Shown in pieces: positions 1 through 8,658 of a stretch of DNA of 64,000 nucleotides (its first letter is position 1; each line of letters opens with the position of its first letter). The translations under genes and the position numbers were made by a program. Under the pieces are notes generated by a model. It had not been told where the DNA came from and did not search any database. It saw only the letters and a list, made by a program, of their open reading frames with translations. The DNA lies in the NCBI GenBank assembly GCA_964462185.1, contig CAYWWV010000005.1:1-64000 (forward strand). Reading direction: 5' to 3'. Source of the DNA: RBG-16-57-9 sp964462185 (lineage in GTDB: Archaea > Thermoproteota > Bathyarchaeia > TCS64).

Positions 1-77
1 GCGGCTGCTGTGATGACGAAGGCCACCAAGATAATAGCAGTCTCCAAACCCGTCATACCTTTTCTGTTCCAACTCAT
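1..77 (-). CDS. Archaellin (archaeal flagellin), N-terminal part only
   Basis: Read on the minus strand, an ATG at 75-77 opens a frame that runs off the window edge after 25 codons. The peptide has a short basic head (residues 1-6, ending RK), then G-M-T-G-L-E-T-A and a hydrophobic stretch. This is the class III signal peptide of archaellins and type IV pilin-like proteins: the prepilin peptidase cuts after the glycine and the hydrophobic helix forms the filament core. The G-x-T-G-L-E-T-A core is typical of archaellin rather than adhesion pilin. An extended GGAGGGGG Shine-Dalgarno lies just upstream and a TATA-like box at 130-137, so unlike many genes here it has a leader with a strong RBS. 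The rest of the gene lies outside the window. Confidence 0.8.
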   Translation of the reverse strand, partial: MSWNRKGMTGLETAIILVAFVITAA

Positions 78-129
78 TTCTTTCTTTCCCCCTCCTCTAA
101 GGGGTACAGCCAGGAGATACTCTGAGCGG

Positions 130-182
130 TATATAGGGAAATGTATGAACCAGCCGGATACATACTGAGGTAAAGATATAAA
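130..182. promoter_or_regulatory. Divergent promoter between archaellin and the Ord-like dehydrogenase
   Basis: CTATATAC on the minus strand (130-137) lies about 55 nt from the archaellin ATG, leaving room for a leader with an SD. GATATAAAG on the plus strand (around 173-182) lies about 35 nt before the TTG of the next gene. Both match archaeal TATA boxes. This is a visual match only. Confidence 0.5.
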
Positions 183-213
183 GAGAGGGTGGGGCTTATT
201 CGTTGAACCGGCT

Positions 214-1257
214 TTGAAGAATGTTAGAGTCGTATCCTATGGTATAGGAGTTATTGGAAGAAGGTTGGCGAACCACCTCCTGGACAAGGAGGGGGTTGAG
301 ATTGTAGGAGCCATAGACATCAATCCCCAGCTTTTAGGCAAGGACTTGGGGGAGGTGTTGGGCCGCGAGAAGATTGGTGTGATCATCTCCAAGGACGTGG
401 ACAGGGTCCTGGAGGAGACCAAGCCAGACGTGGTTTGCCACACCACTATGAGCTACCTACGCCAAACCTACGACCAGCTTGAAGGCATACTCCGCCACGG
501 GGTGAACATTGTAAGCACCTGTGAGGAGCTGGGGTATCCCTATGTGGAGGAAGCCTCCGCTGTTCTGGCTGAAAAGCTGGACAAGCTGGCTAAGGAGAAG
601 GGAGCCACCCTCCTGGGGACAGGGATCAACCCAGGCTACCTGATGGACGCCCTCCCCATTTTCCTCACGGGGCCCTGCGAGGAGGTGGAGTCCATCTACG
701 TTGCAAGGCAGATGAACGCCGCTACTCGTCGAATCCCCTTCCAGAAGAAGATTGGGGCTGGGTTGACGGTGGAGGAGTACCGGGAGGCCATTGACACGGG
801 TAAGATCACGGGCCACGTGGGGTTGGAGCAGAGCATAAAGATGATAGCCGACACCCTGGGGTGGGAGTTGGATGAGATTAAGGTGGAGCCGCCCCAGCCA
901 GTAACCTTCGACCATGAGGTCTCCAGCGACGCCATAAAGGTTCCAGCGGGCCGGGTTGCGGGAGGTAAACAAGTAGCATACGGGATAAAGGGCGGGGTCA
1001 AGCTGATTACCATGGACTTCCGGGCATATATCGGGGCCGAGGAGGAATACGACATGGTGAGGATTGAGGGGGTCCCCCCAGTATACAACAAGATTAGCCC
1101 ATGCGTTCATGGAGACCACGGCACCATAGCCATGGCAACCAACATGATCCCCCACGTAATCAACGCGGAACCAGGTCTGAAAACCATGGCCGACCTCCCG
1201 CCACCCCACGCCACCCCCGCACACATGGGGAGATACTTGAAGGCTAAACAGGCCTAA
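214..1257 (+). CDS. NAD(P)-dependent amino-acid dehydrogenase of the Ord / dihydrodipicolinate-reductase-like family
   Basis: A 347-residue protein with an N-terminal Rossmann fold (G-I-G-V-I-G at residues 10-15) and a GTGINPGYLMDALP segment in the middle that is typical of 2,4-diaminopentanoate dehydrogenase (Ord) and relatives annotated as dihydrodipicolinate reductase N-terminal domain proteins. Ord oxidatively deaminates 2,4-diaminopentanoate in clostridial ornithine fermentation, but this family also includes members of unknown substrate, so only the class is certain. The start is TTG at 214 preceded by a TATA-like box. The gene converges on nadB with a 14-bp overlap. No ornithine-fermentation partners (OraS/OraE, OrtA/B) lie beside it, so a role in amino-acid catabolism is inference. 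Confidence 0.72.
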   Translation: MKNVRVVSYGIGVIGRRLANHLLDKEGVEIVGAIDINPQLLGKDLGEVLGREKIGVIISKDVDRVLEETKPDVVCHTTMSYLRQTYDQLEGILRHGVNIVSTCEELGYPYVEEASAVLAEKLDKLAKEKGATLLGTGINPGYLMDALPIFLTGPCEEVESIYVARQMNAATRRIPFQKKIGAGLTVEEYREAIDTGKITGHVGLEQSIKMIADTLGWELDEIKVEPPQPVTFDHEVSSDAIKVPAGRVAGGKQVAYGIKGGVKLITMDFRAYIGAEEEYDMVRIEGVPPVYNKISPCVHGDHGTIAMATNMIPHVINAEPGLKTMADLPPPHATPAHMGRYLKAKQA

Positions 1258-2776
1258 ACCCTATCTCCCACCCCTTGAATTCTATGTGTTTTAACCACTC
1301 TGCATCGTTCTTCAATTGGTGGTCCAGTCTATAGTGGGTGCCACGACTCTCCTCCCTGGTGTAAGCAGCCTTAGCCACGAGGCTCGCCAAGGTGGAGAGG
1401 TTCAAGTCTTCTAGGCTTATAGGCCCAGGGTTTTTTTGAAACCGCTTCTCTGCCTTGGATCGAAGCTTCTCCAACAACCTCAAGGCTTTATCAAGGTTGC
1501 CGCCGTCTCTTTCCACGCCCACCAGCTTCCACATTGTTTCTTGTATCTTGGGCCTTAAGCCATCGTTCATTGGTTTTACCTGCGTTGAAGCCGTGTTTAC
1601 CTCAGGGAACTCGTTTGAGGGGGGGATTTGCTTGACGGCTCTCTCTGAGAAAACCAGGCACTCCAGGGTGGAGTTGCTTGCGAGCCTGTTGGCACCGTGA
1701 ACACCTGTGCATGCTGCTTCTCCAAGGGCTAAAAGGTTGGGGATATCCGTGGAGCCGTTCAAATCGGTTTCTATGCCTCCACAGAAGTAGTGGGCTGCGG
1801 GGGTCACGGGGATGGGTTTCTCGGCCATGTCGAATCCTCGCTGTAGGCATTCACGGTAGATGTTGGGGAAGCGAGACACGATGAAGCTCTTTCCCAGGAT
1901 TGTGGTGTCCAGGTAGACCTGGCCCTTGGCTTGCTCCGTCACGATGGCTCGGGAAACCACGTCCCTGGGGGCCAGGTCTTTAAGGGGGTGATACTTGGCC
2001 ATGAATGCCTCTCCCTCAGCGTTTACCAGGACTCCGCCTTCACCCCTCACCGACTCGCTGATGAGGAATAGGGGGGACTCATCGGAGTCCAGCACTGTGG
2101 GGTGGAACTGGATGAACTCTAGGTCCGTGAGGGTGGCACCGGCTCTCCAAGCCATGGCTACCCCGTCTCCAGTGGCTACTGAAGGGTTGGAGGTCTTGGA
2201 GTATAGCTGACCCGCGCCTCCAGTGGCGAGGACGGTCACCGAGGCATATATCTCCAACTCCGAGGCCCCCCGGTAGGCTTTCACACCCACACACCTACCT
2301 TTCCGTAGAATCAGGTCTACCGCCATGGTGTTCTCCATTATTTGGATGCGTGGGTTGCTGCGAACTTTCTCCACTAGAACTCTCTGGACTTCGTGTCCCG
2401 TGAAGTCACCTGCGTGGACCACCCGCCTCCAATTGTGGCCCCCCTCCCTGGTTAAGTCCAACTCGCCGCCCACGGTTGAGAAATCCACTCCCTGGGACTC
2501 CAGCCACGCTATTTGCGAGGGGCCCCCTCGGACCAAGACCTCCACGGCTTCACGGTTGCAAAGGCCCTGACCCGCCTTCAAGGTGTCGTTAATGTGGCTC
2601 TCGAAGCTGTCTGGGGGCTTCATGACAGAGGCTATCCCTCCCTGCACCATGTAGCTGTTTGAGTCTAGAAGGGAGGCTTTGGTTAGGATTGTTACCGGGG
2701 TCTTCTTGGATGCTCTTAGGCTTAGACTTAGCCCGGCTAGCCCCCCTCCAACCACTAAACAGCCTGACGTCTTCAA
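1244..2776 (-). CDS. nadB: L-aspartate oxidase
   Basis: NadB oxidises L-aspartate to iminoaspartate, the first step of NAD synthesis, using FAD with oxygen or fumarate as acceptor. The 510-residue protein has the FAD dinucleotide motif G-G-G-L-A-G at residues 10-15, the N-S-Y-M-V-Q-G-G-I flavin segment, a T-G-G-A-G-Q motif, Q-F-H-P-T, and H-G-A-N-R-L-A-S-N-S near residue 360, all typical of NadB. The histidine that carries covalent FAD in succinate dehydrogenases is absent, as expected for NadB. The start is a TTG at 2776. nadA and nadC are not in the window. In an anaerobe, fumarate would be the likely acceptor, which links it loosely to the fumarate genes at 56-63 kb. Confidence 0.93.
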   Translation of the reverse strand: MKTSGCLVVGGGLAGLSLSLRASKKTPVTILTKASLLDSNSYMVQGGIASVMKPPDSFESHINDTLKAGQGLCNREAVEVLVRGGPSQIAWLESQGVDFSTVGGELDLTREGGHNWRRVVHAGDFTGHEVQRVLVEKVRSNPRIQIMENTMAVDLILRKGRCVGVKAYRGASELEIYASVTVLATGGAGQLYSKTSNPSVATGDGVAMAWRAGATLTDLEFIQFHPTVLDSDESPLFLISESVRGEGGVLVNAEGEAFMAKYHPLKDLAPRDVVSRAIVTEQAKGQVYLDTTILGKSFIVSRFPNIYRECLQRGFDMAEKPIPVTPAAHYFCGGIETDLNGSTDIPNLLALGEAACTGVHGANRLASNSTLECLVFSERAVKQIPPSNEFPEVNTASTQVKPMNDGLRPKIQETMWKLVGVERDGGNLDKALRLLEKLRSKAEKRFQKNPGPISLEDLNLSTLASLVAKAAYTREESRGTHYRLDHQLKNDAEWLKHIEFKGWEIGFRPV

Positions 2777-2791
2777 TCACCCAGAGTGTCC

Positions 2792-4429
2792 TTAAGATGT
2801 GGCTGGCTTCCTAAGGGTTACCCCAAACCTCTGTTTGGTGAGTGAGCCATCCTCAATTGCTATTCCACCGTTGACCACCACGTGCACTATTCCTTCAGGG
2901 TACTGGTGTGGGTCGGTGAAGGTGGCCTTGTCTATTATGGTGTCTGGGTTGAAGACGGTTATATCTGCCTTGAAGCCGGGTTTTAATAGTCCTCTATCCC
3001 ATATTTTGAACCTCTGGGCGGGTAAGCTAGTCATCTTCCGCACAGCTTGCTCCCAGGTAAGAGTCTGCTCCTCTCGAACATACTTTCCCAAGACCCTCGG
3101 ATATGTTCCATAGTGCCTCGGGTGGGGCTTCCCCCTGCGGAAGGGGCCGTGGGCCGCACAGCTACCTGCGTCGGTTCCCACCATATGGAGGGGGCTCCTC
3201 ATTATCCGTTTAACGTCTTCCTCGTCTCCGTAAAAAATGACCATGCTGGCAGAGCCCTCTTCCTCCAGTAACAACTGGAACAGGGCTTCGAACTCATCCT
3301 TCACCCCCTTCTTCTCCTTAATCTCTGTCAAATTCAAGCCCTCCAAGTGCTTGTTGGCCTCAGATTGGACGTAAGTCACATACACATTGCTCCAACCCAG
3401 CTCCCCAGCGAAGTTCTCCCAGCCCTCAATACCCTCTGAAATGTCACGCCTAATCTTCTTTCGAGCTTCCTCATCTCTAAGCCGCTCCAGGGCTTTCTCC
3501 CTCCCCCCATCGTGAACCCAGGGAGGTAGTAAAGCCATAAGACTGGTCGAGCCAGCCACGTAGGGGTATTGGTCTAAGGTCACATCCAACCCCTTCGACC
3601 TGGCCTCCTCGAACAGCTTCAGGGTCTCCACGCTTTTGCCCCAGAGGCGTTTAGAGGCTATCTTATGGTGGCTGATCTGCACTGGTATCCCAGCCTGGAA
3701 CCCTATCTCCAAGGCCTCTCTGAGGGCCTTCATCAACCCCCGCCCCTCCCCCCTAATATGGCTATCATAAACTCCTCCAAACCTAGCTGCCACCTTTGCG
3801 AGTTCCACTATCTCGCTGGTCTCGGCATATAGGCCTGGAGGGTAGATCAACCCCGTGCTCAGCCCGAACGCCCCAGCCTTCATGGCCTCCTCGACGAGTT
3901 CACGCATATGGTCCAGCTCTTCGTCTGTGGGGGGCCTAGCCTCGAACCCCATTGCCGCTGCCCTCACTGCTCCATGGCCCACCATATGGGCCACGTTGAC
4001 CCCCATCCGCTCCTTTTCCTCCTCCCTCAAATACTCCTCAAAGGTGGACCAGGTGAGCTTTAGCTCCACTCCCTCCGGTAAACTCCCCTGGAGGCTTTTT
4101 TCAGCCTCCTCTCGGGATAGGTCGCTTAGGGGGGCCAAGCTGGAGCCGCATTGGCCAGCCACAACGGTTGTGATTCCCTGGTGCACCAGGTTTTCCATAT
4201 CCCTGTGGACGAGGGATGTGAAATCCGCGTGGCTGTGAGCATCGATGAAGCCTGGGACGACGAAACACCCTGAGGCGTCCAGGGTTTTACGGGATTCCCC
4301 CTTGAAGCGTTTCCCCATCCAAGCTATCTCGTCACCCTTTATCGCAAGGTCTGCCTTGAACCAAGGGTTCCCTGCTCCATCGATCACTCTCCCATTCAAT
4401 ATTGCTAGGTCAAATTCTGTTGAGCCCAT
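2792..4429 (-). CDS. N-acyl-D-amino-acid deacylase (D-aminoacylase family amidohydrolase)
   Basis: A 545-residue metal-dependent amidohydrolase. The N-terminal beta-sandwich leads into D-A-H-S-H-A-D (H65 and H67 as metal ligands), followed by G-Q-C-G-S-S and a central H-I-R-G-E-G / I-S-H-H-K segment, the order found in D-aminoacylases. The C-terminus has the usual K-A-D-I-T-V-F-N-P-D block followed by a V-V-V-N-G strand. The family removes the acyl group from N-acyl-D-amino acids; some members are dihydroorotase-like with other substrates. It lies 15 bp upstream of nadB in the same direction, so the two are probably co-transcribed. A D-amino-acid salvage role is consistent with the racemase at 11.8 kb but is inferred. 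Confidence 0.85.
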   Translation of the reverse strand: MGSTEFDLAILNGRVIDGAGNPWFKADLAIKGDEIAWMGKRFKGESRKTLDASGCFVVPGFIDAHSHADFTSLVHRDMENLVHQGITTVVAGQCGSSLAPLSDLSREEAEKSLQGSLPEGVELKLTWSTFEEYLREEEKERMGVNVAHMVGHGAVRAAAMGFEARPPTDEELDHMRELVEEAMKAGAFGLSTGLIYPPGLYAETSEIVELAKVAARFGGVYDSHIRGEGRGLMKALREALEIGFQAGIPVQISHHKIASKRLWGKSVETLKLFEEARSKGLDVTLDQYPYVAGSTSLMALLPPWVHDGGREKALERLRDEEARKKIRRDISEGIEGWENFAGELGWSNVYVTYVQSEANKHLEGLNLTEIKEKKGVKDEFEALFQLLLEEEGSASMVIFYGDEEDVKRIMRSPLHMVGTDAGSCAAHGPFRRGKPHPRHYGTYPRVLGKYVREEQTLTWEQAVRKMTSLPAQRFKIWDRGLLKPGFKADITVFNPDTIIDKATFTDPHQYPEGIVHVVVNGGIAIEDGSLTKQRFGVTLRKPATS

Positions 4430-4527
4430 GGATAATATTGGTTGGAGCTGGGGTTAAAACTGTTTTAGTTGGATTGGAGCCAGGTGGGCGGGCTTTAAAA
4501 GTGTTTTTGATGGTTATAGGGGGGTAG

Positions 4528-4536
4528 TATTTAAAG
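4528..4536 (+). promoter_or_regulatory. TATA-like box of guaAb
   Basis: TATTTAAAG lies about 54 nt before the ATG at 4586. A transcript starting about 25 nt downstream would exclude the in-frame TTG at 4541 and give a short leader, which decides the start of guaAb. Confidence 0.5.
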
Positions 4537-4585
4537 ACTCTTGGAAGGTTTTTATGAAAGACCACAGGCTCTTTGTGTGAGGATC

Positions 4586-5767
4586 ATGGAGGACCATGAG
4601 GTCTCCGACTTCATCTCCCGGAAGGTTGAGGAGGTGAGGGAGAAAGTTGGAGACGGAAAAGCCTTAGTTGCAGTAAGCGGGGGCGTAGATAGCACTGTCT
4701 CAGCTGTTATCGCCGAGAAGGCCTTGGGCGAGAGGCTAGTATGCGTTTTCATAGATACCAACTTCATGAGACTCGGCGAAGCTGAACAGGTTAAACGAAG
4801 CCTCTCAGAGGAGCCATTGGGACTTGAAGTTAGGGTTCTCAACGAAAGGGAGAGATTTATGGAGGCCCTGAATGGGCTGTCTGACGCCGAGGAGAAACGT
4901 AAAGCCTTCAGGGATTGTTTCTACAGTGTGCTCTCTGAGGTGGCTCAGGAGGAGGGCTGCGGATTCCTAGTGCAGGGGACCACTAAGGCCGATGTGGATG
5001 AAACCAATTCAGGTGTAAAAACCCAGCACAACGTCTTGGACCAGGTTGACGTGGGGAAGTACGGTTGGACTGTGTTGGAACCGATAAGGGGTTTATACAA
5101 ACAGGAGGTTCGCCAAGTGGCACGTGCCCTGGGAGTTCCAATAGCGATTTCAGAGAGGCAGCCCTTCCCCGGCCCAGGGCTCAGCATCAGGGTTGTAGGC
5201 GCAATAAGCCCAGAGAAACTTGAGGTGGCTAAAAAGGCAAACTTCATAGCGGAGGAAGTTCTCGCCGCAAGTAGCGCCTCCCAGTATTTCGCTGCTGTCT
5301 TCTCAGGGGCCATCCAAAAGGAGTTGAAGGTGGTTGCCAGGGATGCCGCGAATATTCTGGGTGTTCCGGAGGGCAGGGTGAAGGCGAGTCTTCTTCAAGA
5401 GAAAGCTACAGGTATGGTTAAGGGGTCTAGGGTTTACGGCTCGGTTTTGGTTTTGACGGTTCTAGACGAGTCTGGTAGGATATCTTATCCCGGCGGCGAG
5501 CAGTTGAACAAGGTCGCGGAGTACGTGTTTGAAAACTATCCAGAAGCCACCAGGCTGCTAGTCACCGTTGGCCAACATTTGGAGGAGGGCTTCCTTGTAG
5601 CCCTCAGAGCCGTGAATACAGTGGACTTCCTGTCTGCTACAGCTGTGGATCTACCCCGGTTGTTGCTGGAGGAGGTGGCTTCTAAGATATTCGACCAGTG
5701 CCCAGAGGTGGGCATGGTTTGCTATGATTACACCGACAAGCCGCCTGCCACTATAGAGTATGAATAG
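4586..5767 (+). CDS. guaAb: GMP synthase ATP-pyrophosphatase subunit (subunit B)
   Basis: Archaea often split GMP synthase: this subunit adenylates XMP and aminates it with ammonia supplied by a separate glutaminase (GuaAa), which is not in this window. The 393-residue protein has the PP-loop S-G-G-V-D-S-T at residues 31-37, the nucleotide segment T-K-A-D-V-D-E-T, the R-Q-P-F-P-G-P-G-L block and a C-terminal dimerisation domain ending in K-P-P-A-T-I-E-Y-E, as in all GuaA proteins. Compared with the usual subunit of about 310 residues there are roughly 80 extra residues between the P-G-P-G-L block and the V-A-L-R-A-V-N-T-V-D strand. The ATG is preferred over the in-frame TTG at 4541 because of the promoter position. 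The gene abuts the stop of the convergent aldolase with no gap. Confidence 0.93.
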   Translation: MEDHEVSDFISRKVEEVREKVGDGKALVAVSGGVDSTVSAVIAEKALGERLVCVFIDTNFMRLGEAEQVKRSLSEEPLGLEVRVLNERERFMEALNGLSDAEEKRKAFRDCFYSVLSEVAQEEGCGFLVQGTTKADVDETNSGVKTQHNVLDQVDVGKYGWTVLEPIRGLYKQEVRQVARALGVPIAISERQPFPGPGLSIRVVGAISPEKLEVAKKANFIAEEVLAASSASQYFAAVFSGAIQKELKVVARDAANILGVPEGRVKASLLQEKATGMVKGSRVYGSVLVLTVLDESGRISYPGGEQLNKVAEYVFENYPEATRLLVTVGQHLEEGFLVALRAVNTVDFLSATAVDLPRLLLEEVASKIFDQCPEVGMVCYDYTDKPPATIEYE

Positions 5768-6523
5768 TTAGGGGGATAGCCCCAGCTCTTTGAATTGGTT
5801 TAGAACCCCCATCTTGGCGTAGATAAGGTCGTTTCCCAGCGTCACCATGTTATAGCCTTTCTTGATTCTTTCGGGGATGGTGGCTCCTGAGGCTTGGTGA
5901 ATCCCTGTGGCTACCCCTGCAGCCACGGAGGCATCGTAGACCCTGTCGATGGCCTCCTGGACCTCGGGGTGGCTCATGTCGCCAAGGTGCCCATAGCTGG
6001 CTGAGAGGTCTGCTGGGCCTATGTAGGTCGCGTCGACGCCCTCCACGCTGCAGATGTCTTCTATGTTCTCAACTGCTTTCCTGGTCTCTATTTGGACCAC
6101 CACCAGTATCTCCTCGTCGGCGGTCCTAAGATAGTCTGGGTCGAACATGGCTGCCCTCCTGGGGCCGCACCCTCTAAGCCCCCCAGGTGCATACCTTGTG
6201 GCCTTCACAGCCATCTCGGCCTCCTCCTTAGTGTTCACCCAGGGAACCAGCACACCATAAGCGCCTATGTCGAGAGCCCTTTTAATGGCCACCAGCTCGT
6301 TCCACCAAACTCTGACGATGGGGGTTGTTTTTGAGGTGGGGTGCATGGCCTGGATGAGGGTTTGAGCCGTTAAAATGTCTAGTGGAGCGTGCTCCGTATC
6401 GATTACGAAGTAGTCGAAGCCCAAGGTGGACATCATCTCAGCCATCATGGGGCTTTCCACGGTTATCCAGGTGCCGAAGAGCTGTTCGCCCTTCCTCAAC
6501 CTTCTCTTCATCTCGTTGAACAA
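5768..6523 (-). CDS. HpcH/HpaI-family aldolase (class II pyruvate aldolase)
   Basis: A 251-residue TIM-barrel aldolase of the 2-dehydro-3-deoxyglucarate / 4-hydroxy-2-oxoheptanedioate type, which cleaves hydroxy-oxo acids to pyruvate and an aldehyde with a divalent metal. Visible family features are G-T-W-I near the start, F-D-Y-F-V-I-D-T-E-H-A-P (the loop with the catalytic acid and base), G-A-Y-G-V-L-V-P-W-V-N-T, the arginine-rich R-G-C-G-P-R-R segment, and the metal-ligand strands V-Q-I-E-T and Y-I-G-P-A-D-L-S. The substrate cannot be told from sequence. It is the last gene of the minus-strand run that starts at psmA, 29 bp after the Pcc1-like gene, so it may be a passenger in that operon. 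Confidence 0.85.
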   Translation of the reverse strand: MFNEMKRRLRKGEQLFGTWITVESPMMAEMMSTLGFDYFVIDTEHAPLDILTAQTLIQAMHPTSKTTPIVRVWWNELVAIKRALDIGAYGVLVPWVNTKEEAEMAVKATRYAPGGLRGCGPRRAAMFDPDYLRTADEEILVVVQIETRKAVENIEDICSVEGVDATYIGPADLSASYGHLGDMSHPEVQEAIDRVYDASVAAGVATGIHQASGATIPERIKKGYNMVTLGNDLIYAKMGVLNQFKELGLSP

Positions 6524-6552
6524 GGTGATCGCATTGGATTCGGCTGAGTGGA

Positions 6553-6822
6553 TTAAATGCTTTCGGTGGACCCCGCTTCTTCCAGTAGCCGGAGAATGCC
6601 GTCGACCCAGCGTAGGTAGCTGTTTAGGGCGGCACGGAGAGCCGAGGTGTCGGTTGCTTCGATGTGTAGAGTCAAGTTGTCTCCTTTGAGGCTTATAGTG
6701 GTTCTTGATCTGTCGGAGGAGGGGGTCTCTGTTTCGGGTTTCATGGCTAGGTATAGGGATTCACCCTTGTCTTTACCCACTACAAGCTCAACGTTAGCGT
6801 GTATTCTGCTGGTTGGGTTCAT
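6553..6822 (-). CDS. KEOPS complex Pcc1-like subunit
   Basis: An 89-residue protein with the Pcc1/CTAG layout: an N-terminal strand (A-N-V-E-L-V), a charged middle, then two strands (T-T-I-S-L and L-T-L-H-I-E-A-T-D) followed by a helix containing A-L-R-A-A-L-N-S-Y-L-R-W. Pcc1 is the dimerisation subunit of KEOPS, which makes t6A37 on tRNA. The position after the exosome genes and eL43 is where archaea usually place this gene, and that supports the call more than the weak sequence does. It follows eL43 by 39 bp. The rpoP gene that often sits between the two is missing here. Confidence 0.75.
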   Translation of the reverse strand: MNPTSRIHANVELVVGKDKGESLYLAMKPETETPSSDRSRTTISLKGDNLTLHIEATDTSALRAALNSYLRWVDGILRLLEEAGSTESI

Positions 6823-6861
6823 GGATAAAGGTGTTGAAATATGGAGTTGAAAAGGCTTGGG

Positions 6862-7107
6862 TTAGGCTCTTATTCGATGGCTGGTCTCCCCCACCTTGGT
6901 TCTGGGGGTGTACGCCCCACCTGCAAAGGTGTAGCCGCATTTTCTACACGACCAAAGCCCCACGCTCACCCGCCTCACTGAGGGGGATACACAATTGGGA
7001 CACCTGTGACTAGCCCTCATGGCTTTAACCACCCTGCCGTACCGTTTCCGCAGGGTGGACCCTCCACGAGTCCTTAGACCGACGTTCACCCGTTTTTTCT
7101 TTGGCAT
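6862..7107 (-). CDS. rpl37ae: Large-subunit ribosomal protein eL43 (L37Ae)
   Basis: An 81-residue zinc-ribbon ribosomal protein. It starts with a basic patch, has G-L-R-T-R-G-G-S-T-L-R-K-R-Y-G, and a four-cysteine zinc ribbon at C36, C39, C54 and C57, followed by the conserved F-A-G-G-A-Y-T-P tail. This is close to full identity with the archaeal and eukaryotic L37Ae pattern. It lies one base after rrp42, in the order common to many archaea. Confidence 0.97.
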   Translation of the reverse strand: MPKKKRVNVGLRTRGGSTLRKRYGRVVKAMRASHRCPNCVSPSVRRVSVGLWSCRKCGYTFAGGAYTPRTKVGETSHRIRA

Positions 7108-7108
7108 T

Positions 7109-7909
7109 TTACTTTCCCAACGCTATCTTTCTTATCTCAGCGGCTTTCTCGCTTGCTATATTTATGCATTTCTTGATCTCGTCCAGGGTGAAGCCTACGG
7201 CGCCCGACTTTTGGAGAGTCGTCACATTCCCTTTTTCGTCGAAGGTAACGGTGAATCTCCCGTCGGCTACCTCCTCCTCCTCTGCTGTTGCATCTAGAAT
7301 CAGGTAGTCCCCGATCTTGGTGATGGTTACGGGTATGGGGTGTCTTCTTAGTTTCAGTTTCTTTGTCTTGCCCGTCTTGGAGACCTCGTTGTCCTCTGAG
7401 ATTTTATAGCTGGGTATTCTGGCGCCTTTCAGGGCTGCTATGGCTCCAGCTCCACAGGCGTCTATAAGGTTCCCATCGTAGTTCAAGATGTAGAGGTCGA
7501 TGAAGAGGATGTAGGCTTTCTCTCCCGATACGAGGCCCAGGCTTTCCATGTTCAAAATCTCGGCGGACCTGAGGCCTCTGTCCACCACCCTTGCCAGCTC
7601 GATAGCAGCCTCAGATGGCGGGCCTGGTTCCCAGGTGGGGTTTGCCATGGGGGTGAACTCGGCATTCACCATTAGCACTCCCTCATCGGGGGTGTCTTCG
7701 AAGGGTGTTCCAACCCCTGCTTTTAATCCCACTATCACATGGGTTTTGCCCAGTCTAACCTCGGCTGAGCCCTCAGCTTTCTCAAGGAAGCTGGATCTAA
7801 TTGTCATCTCCCGGTATTCTAAGAGTCCTCTGCCGTCCATCCTGGTCCCAGCTTCTAAGAGCTCTAGAACTTTCTTTCTCTTCAACCGGGATACTATTCC
7901 GCTGCTCAT
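7109..7909 (-). CDS. rrp42: Exosome complex component Rrp42
   Basis: A 266-residue RNase PH-fold protein, the non-catalytic partner that alternates with Rrp41 in the hexameric archaeal exosome ring. It has the Rrp42 signature start (L-L-E-A-G-T-R-M-D-G-R near residue 20), E-G-S-A-E-V-R-L-G-K-T-H-V-I-V-G and D-A-T-A-E-E-E. Compared with Rrp41 it lacks the phosphate-binding and catalytic residues. The ATG overlaps the rrp41 stop by four bases, so translation is probably coupled. Confidence 0.96.
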   Translation of the reverse strand: MSSGIVSRLKRKKVLELLEAGTRMDGRGLLEYREMTIRSSFLEKAEGSAEVRLGKTHVIVGLKAGVGTPFEDTPDEGVLMVNAEFTPMANPTWEPGPPSEAAIELARVVDRGLRSAEILNMESLGLVSGEKAYILFIDLYILNYDGNLIDACGAGAIAALKGARIPSYKISEDNEVSKTGKTKKLKLRRHPIPVTITKIGDYLILDATAEEEEVADGRFTVTFDEKGNVTTLQKSGAVGFTLDEIKKCINIASEKAAEIRKIALGK

Positions 7910-8658
7910 TCTCCTTCCTCCTCTGTTTTTTCCTCAGTGGATTCTAGTTCGGGGGGCCTAGCGTATTTCTTGCTCAGGACCTCCTTCTGGACCTGGTAGA
8001 TCTTTTTGCATCCTTCAAGAGCCATCAGGATGGCCTCCTCGGTTTCCTCCGGTGTTAATATGCCGTCCATTTGGAGCAGAGTTATCTGGTCCAGGTTCGG
8101 CATATAGGCCACAGGGACATCCGCCTCACCTTTCTTGTCCTCATAGTCACCTAGGTCCAAGATCAGGTGTCCATCGATCTTGCCCGCAGCACATGAAGAA
8201 ACCATGTCTTTGAGGGGTATCCCGGCGTCAGCTAGAGCCACAGAGGCGGCGTTCACTGAGGCACACCTGGTTCCACCATCGGCCTGTATGATCTCTACAT
8301 AGACGTCGATAACGCTACGGGGATACCTTTCCAAGAAGAGGGCTGGTTCGAGGGCGTAGCCCAGCACCATGCTGATCTCTTGGTCCCTTCTTGAGGGGGC
8401 TGGGGAACGCCGGGGGTCCACGCTGAAGGGGGACATGTGGTACCTCGCCCTGAGAACCCCTTTGTTGGGCATGCTCAGGCGCTTGGGGTGCATCTCGCGT
8501 GGCCCGTATACGCCGACGATGATCTTGTTTCTTCCCATCTCTATGTATGCGGAGCCGGCTGCGTTGGGGACCACTCCTGTCTCAATCTTGAGAGGCCGGA
8601 GCTCGTCGGCTGCGCGGCCATCTATCCTTTTAAACTTTTTCTTGGATTTTTTACTCAT
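7906..8658 (-). CDS. rrp41: Exosome complex component Rrp41 (catalytic 3'-5' exoribonuclease)
   Basis: A 250-residue RNase PH-fold protein, the phosphorolytic catalytic subunit of the archaeal exosome. Key segments are R-I-D-G-R near residue 12, G-S-A-Y-I-E-M-G-R-N-K-I-I-V-G-V-Y-G-P-R-E (active-site arginines), Q-A-D-G-G-T-R-C-A-S-V-N-A-A-S-V-A-L-A-D-A-G-I-P-L and D-L-G-D-Y-E-D-K-K (catalytic aspartate). The C-terminus is a short acidic tail. Stop and start codons overlap neighbours on both sides, giving a tightly coupled rrp4-rrp41-rrp42 block. Confidence 0.97.
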   Translation of the reverse strand: MSKKSKKKFKRIDGRAADELRPLKIETGVVPNAAGSAYIEMGRNKIIVGVYGPREMHPKRLSMPNKGVLRARYHMSPFSVDPRRSPAPSRRDQEISMVLGYALEPALFLERYPRSVIDVYVEIIQADGGTRCASVNAASVALADAGIPLKDMVSSCAAGKIDGHLILDLGDYEDKKGEADVPVAYMPNLDQITLLQMDGILTPEETEEAILMALEGCKKIYQVQKEVLSKKYARPPELESTEEKTEEEGE

